From the NCBI GenBank assembly GCA_018266255.1, contig JAFEAT010000003.1:1-64000 (forward strand): a stretch of 64,000 nt of DNA, in the 5' to 3' direction. Both the position numbers and the translations under genes were made by a program. The notes under the pieces were generated by a model that was given only the letters and a program-made list of their open reading frames with translations, was not told the DNA's origin and did not search any database. This document shows positions 34,201 through 41,602 of the stretch, piece by piece (positions within the stretch are counted from its first letter, which is position 1; each line of letters starts with the position of its first letter). The stretch comes from Cyanobacteria bacterium SZAS-4 (GTDB taxonomy: Bacteria; Cyanobacteriota; Vampirovibrionia; Obscuribacterales; Obscuribacteraceae).

Positions 34201-34632
34201 GGTATCGTTCAGCAGTACTTTTGCCGCTTCAATTCCATTTGTCTTGCGTATCGCTATGATCCTCTGTGCCGTTGCAAGCATCTTCGCAACGCTGTTCTGC
34301 AACCGGGATAACTTTGTAACTTGTTCTGGGTTGTCGTCCACCATCTCTTGAAGTTGCTTAATTTGCTCATCGCTTTCTCTGGCAAAGCGGTCGTATTCCT
34401 TCAGGTAGCCATCGTTGCCGAAGAGGATAAATTTAGTTTGATTTAGTTCTGCTGACCTGAGGGTGTAGAGCAAGTTTTCAATCTTGTCTAAGACCTGATA
34501 CGTATGCAAAACCCATGTGCGACTGGTCGTTTGCGTGGTGAACTGTTTTCCACTCATGTGCATGCCTACTGCAGCGACGAGCAAAAGCGCTCCCACCATC
34601 ACTGTCAGTTTTGTCGCTCCGAATGACTTCAT
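31264..34632 (-). CDS. Hybrid sensor histidine kinase (CHASE3-GAF-PAS-PAS-HisKA-HATPase-REC-REC)
   Basis: 1122 residues. Membrane segments at about 8-26 and 187-206 flank a CHASE3-like periplasmic domain. A GAF domain (about 225-390) and two PAS domains follow (about 395-515 and 516-635). The PAS domains are clear duplicates of each other (RFRAIFNQTYGFIGFL versus KFRAVFDQTFGFIGLL). The kinase core has the phospho-acceptor H636 in SHELRTPLTS. The ATP site has NLVSNAIKFSP, DNGPGIPPAQ and GGTGLGLAI. Two receiver domains finish the protein, with phospho-acceptor Asp in LLDLTLPDGDG and LILDLSIPAPDG. It follows a CheY-like regulator gene after six bases, forming a phosphorelay. The signal is unknown. 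Confidence 0.92.
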   Translation of the reverse strand: MKSFGATKLTVMVGALLLVAAVGMHMSGKQFTTQTTSRTWVLHTYQVLDKIENLLYTLRSAELNQTKFILFGNDGYLKEYDRFARESDEQIKQLQEMVDDNPEQVTKLSRLQNSVAKMLATAQRIIAIRKTNGIEAAKVLLNDTASSDKANSVETAAKDMAQVEQRLLQLRLSSLNTNTQKTQDHINLVNGFFVVALLLIVWIYSASREKAQKSLALQHAVSRMLNESEDLYQAINKIERLIVAHGGWACASTWLLSDNENVLRCFDVFSEPWLNDAAFVEETRSRKFVKGEDLPGKSWEKQQAVSIVNLAKEENFPRKNLAKDCGLVSGFAFPIISEKNFLGVVELFADSKHELDQDTSNTFESIGREIGRLIERQRTQMRFRAIFNQTYGFIGFLDTEGNLLDANEPALQFSGVEAADVLHKPFWEGPWWAHDQVQKERLKDAIRRAAAGEFIRFEAHHPAPNGSSIYVDFSLKPVADSDGEVKYLIPEGRDITERKEAEIKFRAVFDQTFGFIGLLRPDGILLDSNQSALEFAGVKLEDVVNKPYWQTVWWSRDPALQETVKQAVEKAASGEFVRFETRNPSSTGEMFDFDVSIKPVTDPSGKVILLIPEARDITQTKEAERRVSEFYSTVSHELRTPLTSIRGSLGLMEGGLTGAIPEKTLKMVKIARSECDRLIRLINDILDLQKIEAGMIELKRADVQADHLVERTIDGLKGMAHTLNIDLIAGQPTNAVVHCDQDRIIQVLTNLVSNAIKFSPPGSDVLIGVKQDVEESSLKFFVKDNGPGIPPAQAHKLFARFQQLDQSDSRQKGGTGLGLAITKAIVEEHHGLIGVDSEVGKGSTFWFSLPAVSKLPAVSQPDDEVQQLASHIHPALIIEDDDSIAEVLKEHLHQDGFEVVRASSLKEAESLMRRYVPLVILLDLTLPDGDGLDLLTALSTDNARRHIPVVIVTGRDPDGVVKCGYPTLIDWVEKPIDESKLHDAFNAVRRKIGPARVLIVEDDVAAREILSQQLNSLGVSCLEAKDGAEAIKVFRHSNPDLIILDLSIPAPDGFAVVDILKEESNGDKPLIVYSAMDLNSDQKQLLKLGLTAHLTKSINSIDQVIETVREFLDGLVPPPPDI

Positions 34633-34638
34633 AGCTAG

Positions 34639-35040
34639 CTAACTAAAATGCGAAAATGCTTCTTCGATTTGTTCTGGAAGTTTCATCGGATCGAACGGTT
34701 TCATGATCACGCCTGCAGCACCCAGCGCCCGGTATTTCTCGATTTCACTAGCCTGCACTTTCGCAGTCATGAAGATGACTCGCGGTAAATTGTCACCAAG
34801 CAAAGTTTTGGCTTGCCCAAAAACATCCATACCAGTCATATCTGGCATCATCACATCGAGGAGGATTACGTCGGGTAGTTCGCCAGCCAGGCAGGTGAGA
34901 GCCTCCTTCCCGCTGCGCGCTTCCTGGACCTTCCATGTGGTTAGACCCTCCAAGCTCATCTGCGTGATCAACCTGATGTTGTCATCATCGTCTACGATAA
35001 GCACGTGATTGATCTTGGACTTGTTCCCCGTTTCGCTCAT
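34639..35040 (-). CDS. CheY-like single-domain response regulator
   Basis: 133 residues consisting only of a receiver domain. VLIVDDDDNI carries the acidic pocket, LLDVMMPDMTG the phospho-acceptor Asp, then MTAK (Thr) and MKPFDP (Lys). No output domain is present, so it signals by protein contact or as a phosphorelay carrier. It precedes the hybrid kinase on the same strand by six bases and is probably its partner. The 232 bases upstream hold no gene I would defend. Confidence 0.9.
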   Translation of the reverse strand: MSETGNKSKINHVLIVDDDDNIRLITQMSLEGLTTWKVQEARSGKEALTCLAGELPDVILLDVMMPDMTGMDVFGQAKTLLGDNLPRVIFMTAKVQASEIEKYRALGAAGVIMKPFDPMKLPEQIEEAFSHFS

Positions 35041-35272
35041 CTACGCAACTCTTTCCTTGCCGGCTCTCGAGCCAATGTCGAAAGCCTCTCCAACCATATT
35101 TCCCGCTGTCGGGTGGTGTCAGTCGCCCAACTTGCCAGTGCGGAGCCCACTCTGGGCACACAAGTCATAGCACCACTATCGGCCCCTGAGGTGACCAAAA
35201 TGTGAACGCGTGACCCTCTCAGCAATCCACACTGTAGTCTATAGGGCACTTGAAAATCAACACACAATGACT

Positions 35273-36997
35273 TTATTTGCTCTGGCTCTGCATGAGCGGA
35301 CTGGGCATGATTGGCACTGTCGAGTGATCTGGCTTAACTGGCGCCAGTTCCAGTTCACCAATTACAAAAGAGGGAACTACAAGTGCTCTAGCGGCAGAAT
35401 CTTGCGGCTCAACTATCTGAACCGTGGGGTCATCGCCGACTGCTTGAATGTCTCGGAACGCACGCAGGGAGATATTTCTAAACTCTAGACCTCTAATCAA
35501 CTCTCGTCTGCCATCCGCATAAAGTTTGTAGACAAATCCGGGACTTCCTGGCTGGACCGAGTAGGCTGGAGTGACGTAAGGTCTCATGTCTCTGTGTTGT
35601 CCAGACGGATACTCCTGCATCTGATAGTCATCGTACATGCGCGATACGACGAGAACATAGTCCAGTCCTGCGTCTTTCGCCAGCTCGAACAATAGCTGGC
35701 GAATTTGATCCGTTGAAGCTGGCTGAGCTGTGCTGATCTTCAGGATGCTGTAGTCGCCGTGACCACCCACTGAATGTCCATTTGTGTGCGCATTTTTGCG
35801 AGTGGGCAAGCGGCTTTGACAGAAGCCTTTTAGAACGCCGTTGTCAACGAGCGTCAGCTTCTTTGCTGGTTCTCCTTCATCGTCGAACCTGAAGGTGCCG
35901 TAAAGCAAATTGCCGTCAGAATCTTTTGCCTGTGGATCATCAACGACAGTAATAGTTTTGGGAAGAATTTTTCTCCCGATCGCGTTCTTCAGTGGGTTAC
36001 GGAAGTCTTCTTCGCCGATGTAATCCTCAGCGAAACAGAAGTTTGGCGCCATCACCTGAGAAAAAAGCTGAGCTGCAGCCTGTCCCTCAAACAAGACCGG
36101 TCCACAATAGTCTTCGGCTTGGGGAGCCTTTTGAGCAGACGTAACTCTCTGAGCCAGTTGTTCCGCACTTTTTTTCAACTGGTCAAATGGAGGAAGCTTC
36201 CCTTCCTCGGTGGCTGCATACACGTCAAAATCAGCAATCGGCATTCCATCAGGAGCTTGTGCGGAAGCCATGATTCTCAACGAGATTTTGAATATTGAAT
36301 CTCGTACGCGCGAGCCTTCAGAGTTGACGTACCAATTATTGATTCTGCGATTGATGAATGAAACTTTCGATTTCTGCAACGTAGGATATTTTGTGAAAAT
36401 TGCTGAAAGCTGTTGTACTGCGTCCAACCATTTACTATCCGTTTTTATTTTGCCGATTGGATTCAAGGATACGACTGGTTCTTCGCGACTCATGTCTGGA
36501 AGTCGATCCGGAACATTGTTTGAATTGAGATAGGATTTTTTCCATTCTAAAAAACGGATGGCGCTTTTATATTCGTTATCCGTGTAAAGCCACAACGATC
36601 GTCTAATAGCGTCATAGTTATCGTCTACCGGCAGTGGATATGCAGTATCCGTGTGCGACGAGACGTGATATCCGCTGTCCAAATCGTAATCGCCAACTTT
36701 TACAATCGGCGTGACGATGCGATCGTGCGATCGATTGATGACAGGTTTGGAACCTAATATTGAAGAGCACACAACTTCATCTATATCTTTGACTGCATAC
36801 GATACAAAGTAGGGTGGTTTGTGTTGGTCAACATGCAGATCGGAAAAGGATCGCGACATCTCATCCACCAACGCGTTAAGCACCACATCCGTCTCGGCGC
36901 TCGCAGGCGCTATTGCGTGAACAGGCAACCCGAGAGTGAGGGCGAGTATGACGAGTAAACTGAGGCCGTTCAATTTAGTGATGGCTGCTTTTGTCAT
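35273..36997 (-). CDS. TldE/PmbA-like exported protein lacking the metal-binding motif
   Basis: 574 residues from the ATG at 36995-36997, which overlaps the stop of the upstream paralogue by four bases. The open frame extends further upstream, but this start yields a signal peptide (TKAAITKLNGLSLLVILALTLGLPVHA). The rest follows the TldD/PmbA fold, with LPKTITVVDDPQAKDSDG, DDEGEPAKKLTLVDNGVLKGF and the C-terminal FEFRNIS-type strand (GLEFRNISLRAF). Where the partner has HESFGH this protein reads LFSQVMAPNF, so the protease zinc site is gone. In the TldD/TldE pair of other bacteria TldE likewise lacks the zinc motif, so this is probably the non-catalytic partner. Confidence 0.75.
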   Translation of the reverse strand: MTKAAITKLNGLSLLVILALTLGLPVHAIAPASAETDVVLNALVDEMSRSFSDLHVDQHKPPYFVSYAVKDIDEVVCSSILGSKPVINRSHDRIVTPIVKVGDYDLDSGYHVSSHTDTAYPLPVDDNYDAIRRSLWLYTDNEYKSAIRFLEWKKSYLNSNNVPDRLPDMSREEPVVSLNPIGKIKTDSKWLDAVQQLSAIFTKYPTLQKSKVSFINRRINNWYVNSEGSRVRDSIFKISLRIMASAQAPDGMPIADFDVYAATEEGKLPPFDQLKKSAEQLAQRVTSAQKAPQAEDYCGPVLFEGQAAAQLFSQVMAPNFCFAEDYIGEEDFRNPLKNAIGRKILPKTITVVDDPQAKDSDGNLLYGTFRFDDEGEPAKKLTLVDNGVLKGFCQSRLPTRKNAHTNGHSVGGHGDYSILKISTAQPASTDQIRQLLFELAKDAGLDYVLVVSRMYDDYQMQEYPSGQHRDMRPYVTPAYSVQPGSPGFVYKLYADGRRELIRGLEFRNISLRAFRDIQAVGDDPTVQIVEPQDSAARALVVPSFVIGELELAPVKPDHSTVPIMPSPLMQSQSK

Positions 36998-38748
36998 TTT
37001 TGTGCAGGTGCACCACCGGTAGTTGCGGGAGGTGGCGGAAGAATTGGAATTTTGTCGAACGACTTGGCGGCACGCTTTGTCTCCATGCTCTCTATCAAGA
37101 GACTGGGCGCTACTGCTGATACTGGTACGGGACCTGATTCTCGTCCGCACACACCGTTGAAGACAGAGCGGTCAGTTCCTGCTGCCACTACATGTTCTAG
37201 AGCCGCTAACGGAGTGCCTATGATTTCAGCTCCGCGAATTAGTTGATCGGGTTTACCATCGGCAAATATTTTGTACACAATCAGGGGCTGTATGTAATAA
37301 GTTTGCTCGGAACCTCTGGTTGTGTAGGTGTGCCCGCCCTGGATCTCGTCGAAAAGCAATCCATAGGTCTTGTGTTGCTTTTTCAGCTGGCTGACCAGCA
37401 GCGCGCGCAGTGTTTGAAAGGGCACTTGTTTTTTTGCATCAGCGGTCACAATTAGATTTGCTTGACGCGCTACCGGATTCCATCCAGGTGATGAACGCCC
37501 ATGTCCATTCGACTTGTGAAAGCCCTGCACCATGGTTCTATCGAGTAGAAATCCAGTCAGGATGCCATTTTTTGCTAGTGTGACAGCCTGCCCTGGCACG
37601 CCCTCGTCATCGTATTTGTAGAAGCCGTTCAAGTACTCGCCATTTGCCTTTTCGATTGTGGGATCATCCACAACTGTGAGGAAATTCGGCATGACAGGCG
37701 AGCCCAGTTTTTTCGCAAACGTTTTGCCTTCATTTTCGCTCTTTTCGTGCACTGCTTCGACGCGATGTCCAAAACTTTCATGGAAAAATACAGCCGCTGC
37801 CTTTCCTGAGAGGATAGCTGGTCCGACATAAGGCTCCGCCACTGGTGCCTTGCGCAGTTGCTCGAGTTTTGTTGCTAGCTTTTCTACTCGTGCCGCCAAT
37901 TCCTTTTCGTCTGGAAATAGCGAGGGATCAGGTCTTTCAATTGTGTCGTTGAGCGAGAGCGACATTCCATCGTCGGCAAGCGTGCTGCCCACTATCATTA
38001 GATGGTAGTCCACGTGCTGTTCTATCATCTCGGAGCCTTCGCTGTTAACAAAATATCTGGTTTGCGGCTCGCTAACGAATGCCACAGTTGAATTTTGCAG
38101 AAGCGTTGGATGCTTCAAAAAAATCATCGATAAGCGTTTTACGCGGTCAGTCCAGAGGGCTCGGTCAAAGCCGGTCTGTTTTATTGGTGAGACATAGTTG
38201 TGAATAGGTTCCGACGAAAAATCATCTGATTTATCATCTTCGGCCGACATCACTTCGTTGTTTGCCACTAGCTCGGAGTACCTTTGCTGAGCAGCTTTGT
38301 AGGCTTCATCGGTTTTTAACCAGAGACATTGTTGCAAAGGCAAGCCCGCACCATCTGTAGGAAGCGTTGACGTCAGTATGGTGGACTTCTCATATTGATG
38401 TGGTGAGGAAGAATTTTTTCCGCGCAGAAAATGAGTATTGTCGAATTTCGGCGTACCGACACGCAGATCTACTGCCAACATTCGCCAACTATTGTTCGGA
38501 TACTCGTCATGAACGGCGCCGTTGGTAGCAGAAATCTTCTCCCAGGCTCCTTCGTATAATCTATATGCAAGATAGTACAGAGGCACTTTGTTGGCGTTTC
38601 TCAGCTTTGCCAGCGAGCGCTTTAACTCCAGGTCCATCGTTTTGATTGTTTCGTTGTTAGACGCCGAAACGACCTCAATAACAGCGTGCGCTGACGTTAG
38701 GCTCAACGCAAGAAGAGCAAAGGTCAAGGTCGTCGCTAATATTCTCAA
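36994..38748 (-). CDS. TldD-like exported zinc metalloprotease
   Basis: 584 residues with a signal peptide (RILATTLTFALLALSLTSAHA, about 1-22). The C-terminal half has the TldD catalytic motif HESFGH (H323, E324, H328, HExxxH) followed by VEAVHEKSE. It also has FLTVVDDPTIEKANGEYLNGFYKYDDEGVPGQAVTLAKNGILTGFL, the hallmark TldD region. The N-terminal half is diverged. Known TldD/TldE degrade unfolded peptides and process microcins in the cytoplasm. An exported version with a signal peptide would act outside the cytoplasm, which is an inference. It is followed by its paralogue with a four-base overlap, and preceded by an M20 peptidase 29 bases upstream on the same strand. Confidence 0.82.
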   Translation of the reverse strand: MRILATTLTFALLALSLTSAHAVIEVVSASNNETIKTMDLELKRSLAKLRNANKVPLYYLAYRLYEGAWEKISATNGAVHDEYPNNSWRMLAVDLRVGTPKFDNTHFLRGKNSSSPHQYEKSTILTSTLPTDGAGLPLQQCLWLKTDEAYKAAQQRYSELVANNEVMSAEDDKSDDFSSEPIHNYVSPIKQTGFDRALWTDRVKRLSMIFLKHPTLLQNSTVAFVSEPQTRYFVNSEGSEMIEQHVDYHLMIVGSTLADDGMSLSLNDTIERPDPSLFPDEKELAARVEKLATKLEQLRKAPVAEPYVGPAILSGKAAAVFFHESFGHRVEAVHEKSENEGKTFAKKLGSPVMPNFLTVVDDPTIEKANGEYLNGFYKYDDEGVPGQAVTLAKNGILTGFLLDRTMVQGFHKSNGHGRSSPGWNPVARQANLIVTADAKKQVPFQTLRALLVSQLKKQHKTYGLLFDEIQGGHTYTTRGSEQTYYIQPLIVYKIFADGKPDQLIRGAEIIGTPLAALEHVVAAGTDRSVFNGVCGRESGPVPVSAVAPSLLIESMETKRAAKSFDKIPILPPPPATTGGAPAQK

Positions 38749-38777
38749 ACTATTTTTAGTCCCAGAGCTGGCAAATG

Positions 38778-40151
38778 TTATTGCTTTATTTTAGATAGAG
38801 CGTTGAAATATTGCACAAACATCTTGATGCCACCACCGGCTTGTTGCCAATCGAAATTCTCGTTGATGGCGTGATAGCCGTGCTCTGGTAGTGATAGTCC
38901 GAGGAAAACAATTGGCTTGCCGAGAATGTCGTGCATGCTCACGACAGCGCCGATTGAGCCACCTTCCCTAGTGAAAGCTGCTTCTTTTCCAAAACCTGCT
39001 TTCATCGCTTCACTGGCGGCGTTGTTGAACGGTCCAGTGAATTCGCCTAGATATGGACGCAGTGAACCCTCAGCTGTAACAGTGGCGTCTGGGCATTTCT
39101 CTTTGACAAATTTAGTGAATGCTTGCAGGATTTTTTCAGGGTCCTGATCTGGTACCAGTCGCATACTTATTTTAGCTTCGGCTTCGTGGGGTACGATGGT
39201 TTTAACACCGGGACCATGGTAACCGCCTGTGATACCGTGAACTTCAAATGTTGGTTGAGCCCAAATGCGCTGGGAAGCGTCTTTGGCATCTGCGGTGCGC
39301 AGTGAATGAAGCTCATGCGCTTTCATGAAGGCCTTGACGTCGAAACCGGATGCAACGAAATTGTCTGCCTCACTATCAGATGTTTTGCGCACCGCATCGT
39401 AGAAACCAGGGATATGAACCTGTCCTGTCTTGGCGTCGTAGCACTCGTTGATCAGCTGAGCCAGCTCTCCGATTGGGTTGCGAGCCAAACCGCCTGTGGT
39501 ACCAGAGTGGACATCTTTCACACCAGTCTTTAGACGCACAAGAACACCTTGCAAACCGCGTAATCCATAGGGAATAGCTGGCTTTTCACGTGAAACCCAA
39601 ATAGTGTCAGAAACAACGATTGAATCGGTGCCCAGCTTCGCTTTGTTGTCTTGCAAAAACTGTTCGAAATTCGGGCTGCCGATTTCTTCTTCCAATTCCC
39701 AAATGAACTTTATGTTGATCGGTACTTTGTTCTCTCTGGCATACTTGGCTGCGTAAAGAACTGCAAGAGCTGGTCCTTTATCATCCGTGCTGCCGCGACC
39801 GCGATACGTGCCGTCTTCGATAGTCATCTGGAACGGAGCCGTTTTCCATTCGGCTGGATCTGCAGGTTGCACATCCATATGATTGTAGATGGTCACTGTG
39901 GGATATGTCGGATCTGCGATCATTTCTGCGAAAACTACAGGGTTACCTTTTGTTTGAATGATTTCTGCATTTGCTCCAGCATCCTTGAGCATTTGAGCAG
40001 CTACCTCTGCGGTTCGGATGATGTCCGGTTTTCGTTCCGGATCCATGCTGACACCGGGAATGTCGACAAGCTTTTTCAAATCTCGTTCATAGTTCTCTCG
40101 TGACGCAGCGGCGTACTGTGCAACTTTATCTACATCGACATCGACTGGCAT
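38778..40151 (-). CDS. M20-family metallopeptidase (dipeptidase, CPG2/ACY1 group)
   Basis: 457 residues. Di-zinc exopeptidase with metal ligands in YNHMDVQP (His, Asp) and the bridging Asp in [10 protein letters not shown]. The general-base Glu pair is in WELEEEIGS, and the later His is in [17 protein letters not shown]. The lid domain lies in the middle (about 190-310, [13 protein letters not shown]). No signal peptide. GGAGGG lies four bases before the ATG at 40149-40151, preferred to a start at 40223. It probably hydrolyses dipeptides or acylated amino acids. Peptidase genes of the TldD family follow on the same strand, suggesting peptide catabolism. Confidence 0.9.
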   Translation of the reverse strand: MPVDVDVDKVAQYAAASRENYERDLKKLVDIPGVSMDPERKPDIIRTAEVAAQMLKDAGANAEIIQTKGNPVVFAEMIADPTYPTVTIYNHMDVQPADPAEWKTAPFQMTIEDGTYRGRGSTDDKGPALAVLYAAKYARENKVPINIKFIWELEEEIGSPNFEQFLQDNKAKLGTDSIVVSDTIWVSREKPAIPYGLRGLQGVLVRLKTGVKDVHSGTTGGLARNPIGELAQLINECYDAKTGQVHIPGFYDAVRKTSDSEADNFVASGFDVKAFMKAHELHSLRTADAKDASQRIWAQPTFEVHGITGGYHGPGVKTIVPHEAEAKISMRLVPDQDPEKILQAFTKFVKEKCPDATVTAEGSLRPYLGEFTGPFNNAASEAMKAGFGKEAAFTREGGSIGAVVSMHDILGKPIVFLGLSLPEHGYHAINENFDWQQAGGGIKMFVQYFNALSKIKQ

Positions 40152-40289
40152 TTGCCCTCCCTGGTTGCGCAGACGATGCAACCTTCTTGAGCTAATAGTC
40201 TTGCAAATCAGTCCTAATTTCAATATTGACTACTTGGTGCGCGATCAGCTTGGTAGGTGATTTCCTGCCACATCGGGCTTGGTAAGTGG

Positions 40290-40952
40290 TTATGCTGCAA
40301 CTGATTTTTCAGCGGTGGCCGAGCTTGCAACTTGTGCTCCAGTCGCTTGCAGTCCTGCATTAACTTTGGCGATGTATTCGCCTACTTTGGAGGCGACAGT
40401 TGCGGCGTCGAAGTATCCGACGATTCTGCCAACTTCATCGAGCATCGAACCGTTCGGGCTCAAAACCGAGATCGATGGGTAGTGGTCGACACCGAGAGCT
40501 TTGCCGATGTTCGCTGCAACGAGGTCAGTCGACGGTGTGCTCTTCAAGAACACGGCCTGGTTGGAGAGTCTTTGGAATTCGTCTTTGTCCAACTCTTTGT
40601 TCATCGCTTGTGACCACTGTCCGTTTTCGCCGAACACCATGACGATAGGTTTCTTAGCTTGTACTGCGGCATCGTAGCCGTCGGCGGTGTTGGTCACCCA
40701 GTTGATCTTTTCGACTTTGTCGGTAGGTCCTTCGTGGAGTTCTTTGGTGACCTGACGTTCCCATGGACGCGATGGGTTGTATTCGACGTCGTCTTTTGTC
40801 AAAGTCAGCTCCGGAAGAACGGCTTGAGCACTAGTATTGTCCTTCGCTGGAGGAACGATGGACCAATCGATCCCTTCTATCGCTTTGTTGAAATTGTCTG
40901 CAAACGCGCTAAACGCAGATTGTTCCAAGTGAGAATCGGCTGATTTGCTCAT
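40290..40952 (-). CDS. Thioredoxin-fold protein without CxxC
   Basis: 220 residues. The N-terminal 90 residues are polar and unrecognised. From about 95 on a thioredoxin-like domain is seen (KKPIVMVFGENGQWSQAMNKELDKDEF...LGVDHYPSISVLSPNGSMLDEVGRIVGYFDAATVASKV). At the active site CxxC is replaced by NGQWSQAM, so redox activity is not expected. The cis-Pro is kept in HYPSIS. No signal peptide or membrane segment. AAGGAA precedes the ATG at 40950-40952; a start at 41015 is possible. The family is often found as a chaperone-like or redox-dead domain; the role here is unknown. Confidence 0.65.
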   Translation of the reverse strand: MSKSADSHLEQSAFSAFADNFNKAIEGIDWSIVPPAKDNTSAQAVLPELTLTKDDVEYNPSRPWERQVTKELHEGPTDKVEKINWVTNTADGYDAAVQAKKPIVMVFGENGQWSQAMNKELDKDEFQRLSNQAVFLKSTPSTDLVAANIGKALGVDHYPSISVLSPNGSMLDEVGRIVGYFDAATVASKVGEYIAKVNAGLQATGAQVASSATAEKSVAA

Positions 40953-41038
40953 CAGTCTTGTTTCCTTATTCGCCAGAGTTCTCACATGTATACGAGCCCC
41001 GGCGGAATTTGACACAAAATTTTGAGTTTATTTTGAGC

Positions 41039-41602
41039 CTAAGTCCAAACAATCGTGGAAAGCGTTTCAGAGAAGGCATCTACGTATTTTTCAAATTGAA
41101 AATATCCGTACTTCGAGGGTACTTGTAGGTAGACTTCCTGGACTAGGTTATTTTCGCTGCCTGAGTCGATGAAAATCCCGCAGTATTCGTTCTGTGGTTT
41201 TTTTGACTCAGGCTCAACGAACGAGCCTTTTACTCTCAAAACTTTTCGCCCCTGTAAGTCAATGATTTCGCCCAGCGTGTAGCGAAAATTTGGACCCCGA
41301 GGGCCGCGAGTCTTGTTCGACCACTGGTGATTTCCGGCGTTACCCATGACTGGCGAAAGTTGAATCAGTTCTGTGCCGCCTTCGACAATCTTGTGGGGAC
41401 CGCAGGCAAGGATTTCTCTGAAATCTTTGATGGCAGATTCCAGCACACCCTGCATCTTTTGAAAAAAGGCTATTTCAACATCGTCATGCGCACGCGGATG
41501 AAAGCAGCGCATCTTCATCACGCCAGTATTTTGCTCGCTGTCGGCCAGCCAATCGTTCGGCAGAACGACTGATTTGATCGAGCCGAAGTTTAGTACGTCC
41601 AT
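41039..41602 (-). CDS. Hypothetical protein overlapping the papain-like gene
   Basis: 187 residues, not recognised. No signal peptide, membrane segment or catalytic motif is visible. The sequence alternates short strands and helices (VVLPNDWLADSEQ..., GRKVLRVKGSFVEPES, LVQEVYLQVPSKYGYFQFEKYVDAF), weakly reminiscent of DUF1795/DcrB-like folds, but I would not assign it. Its ATG overlaps the stop of the papain-like gene by one base (TAATG), so the two are co-translated and should have linked jobs. It could be an inhibitor, chaperone or immunity partner. Confidence 0.6.
   Translation of the reverse strand: MDVLNFGSIKSVVLPNDWLADSEQNTGVMKMRCFHPRAHDDVEIAFFQKMQGVLESAIKDFREILACGPHKIVEGGTELIQLSPVMGNAGNHQWSNKTRGPRGPNFRYTLGEIIDLQGRKVLRVKGSFVEPESKKPQNEYCGIFIDSGSENNLVQEVYLQVPSKYGYFQFEKYVDAFSETLSTIVWT

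Noticed and set aside
35037..35267. 76-codon frame upstream of the CheY-like gene
   Set aside because: It overlaps the regulator start by four bases but has no ribosome-binding site, no recognisable composition and no conserved motif; likely leader sequence.
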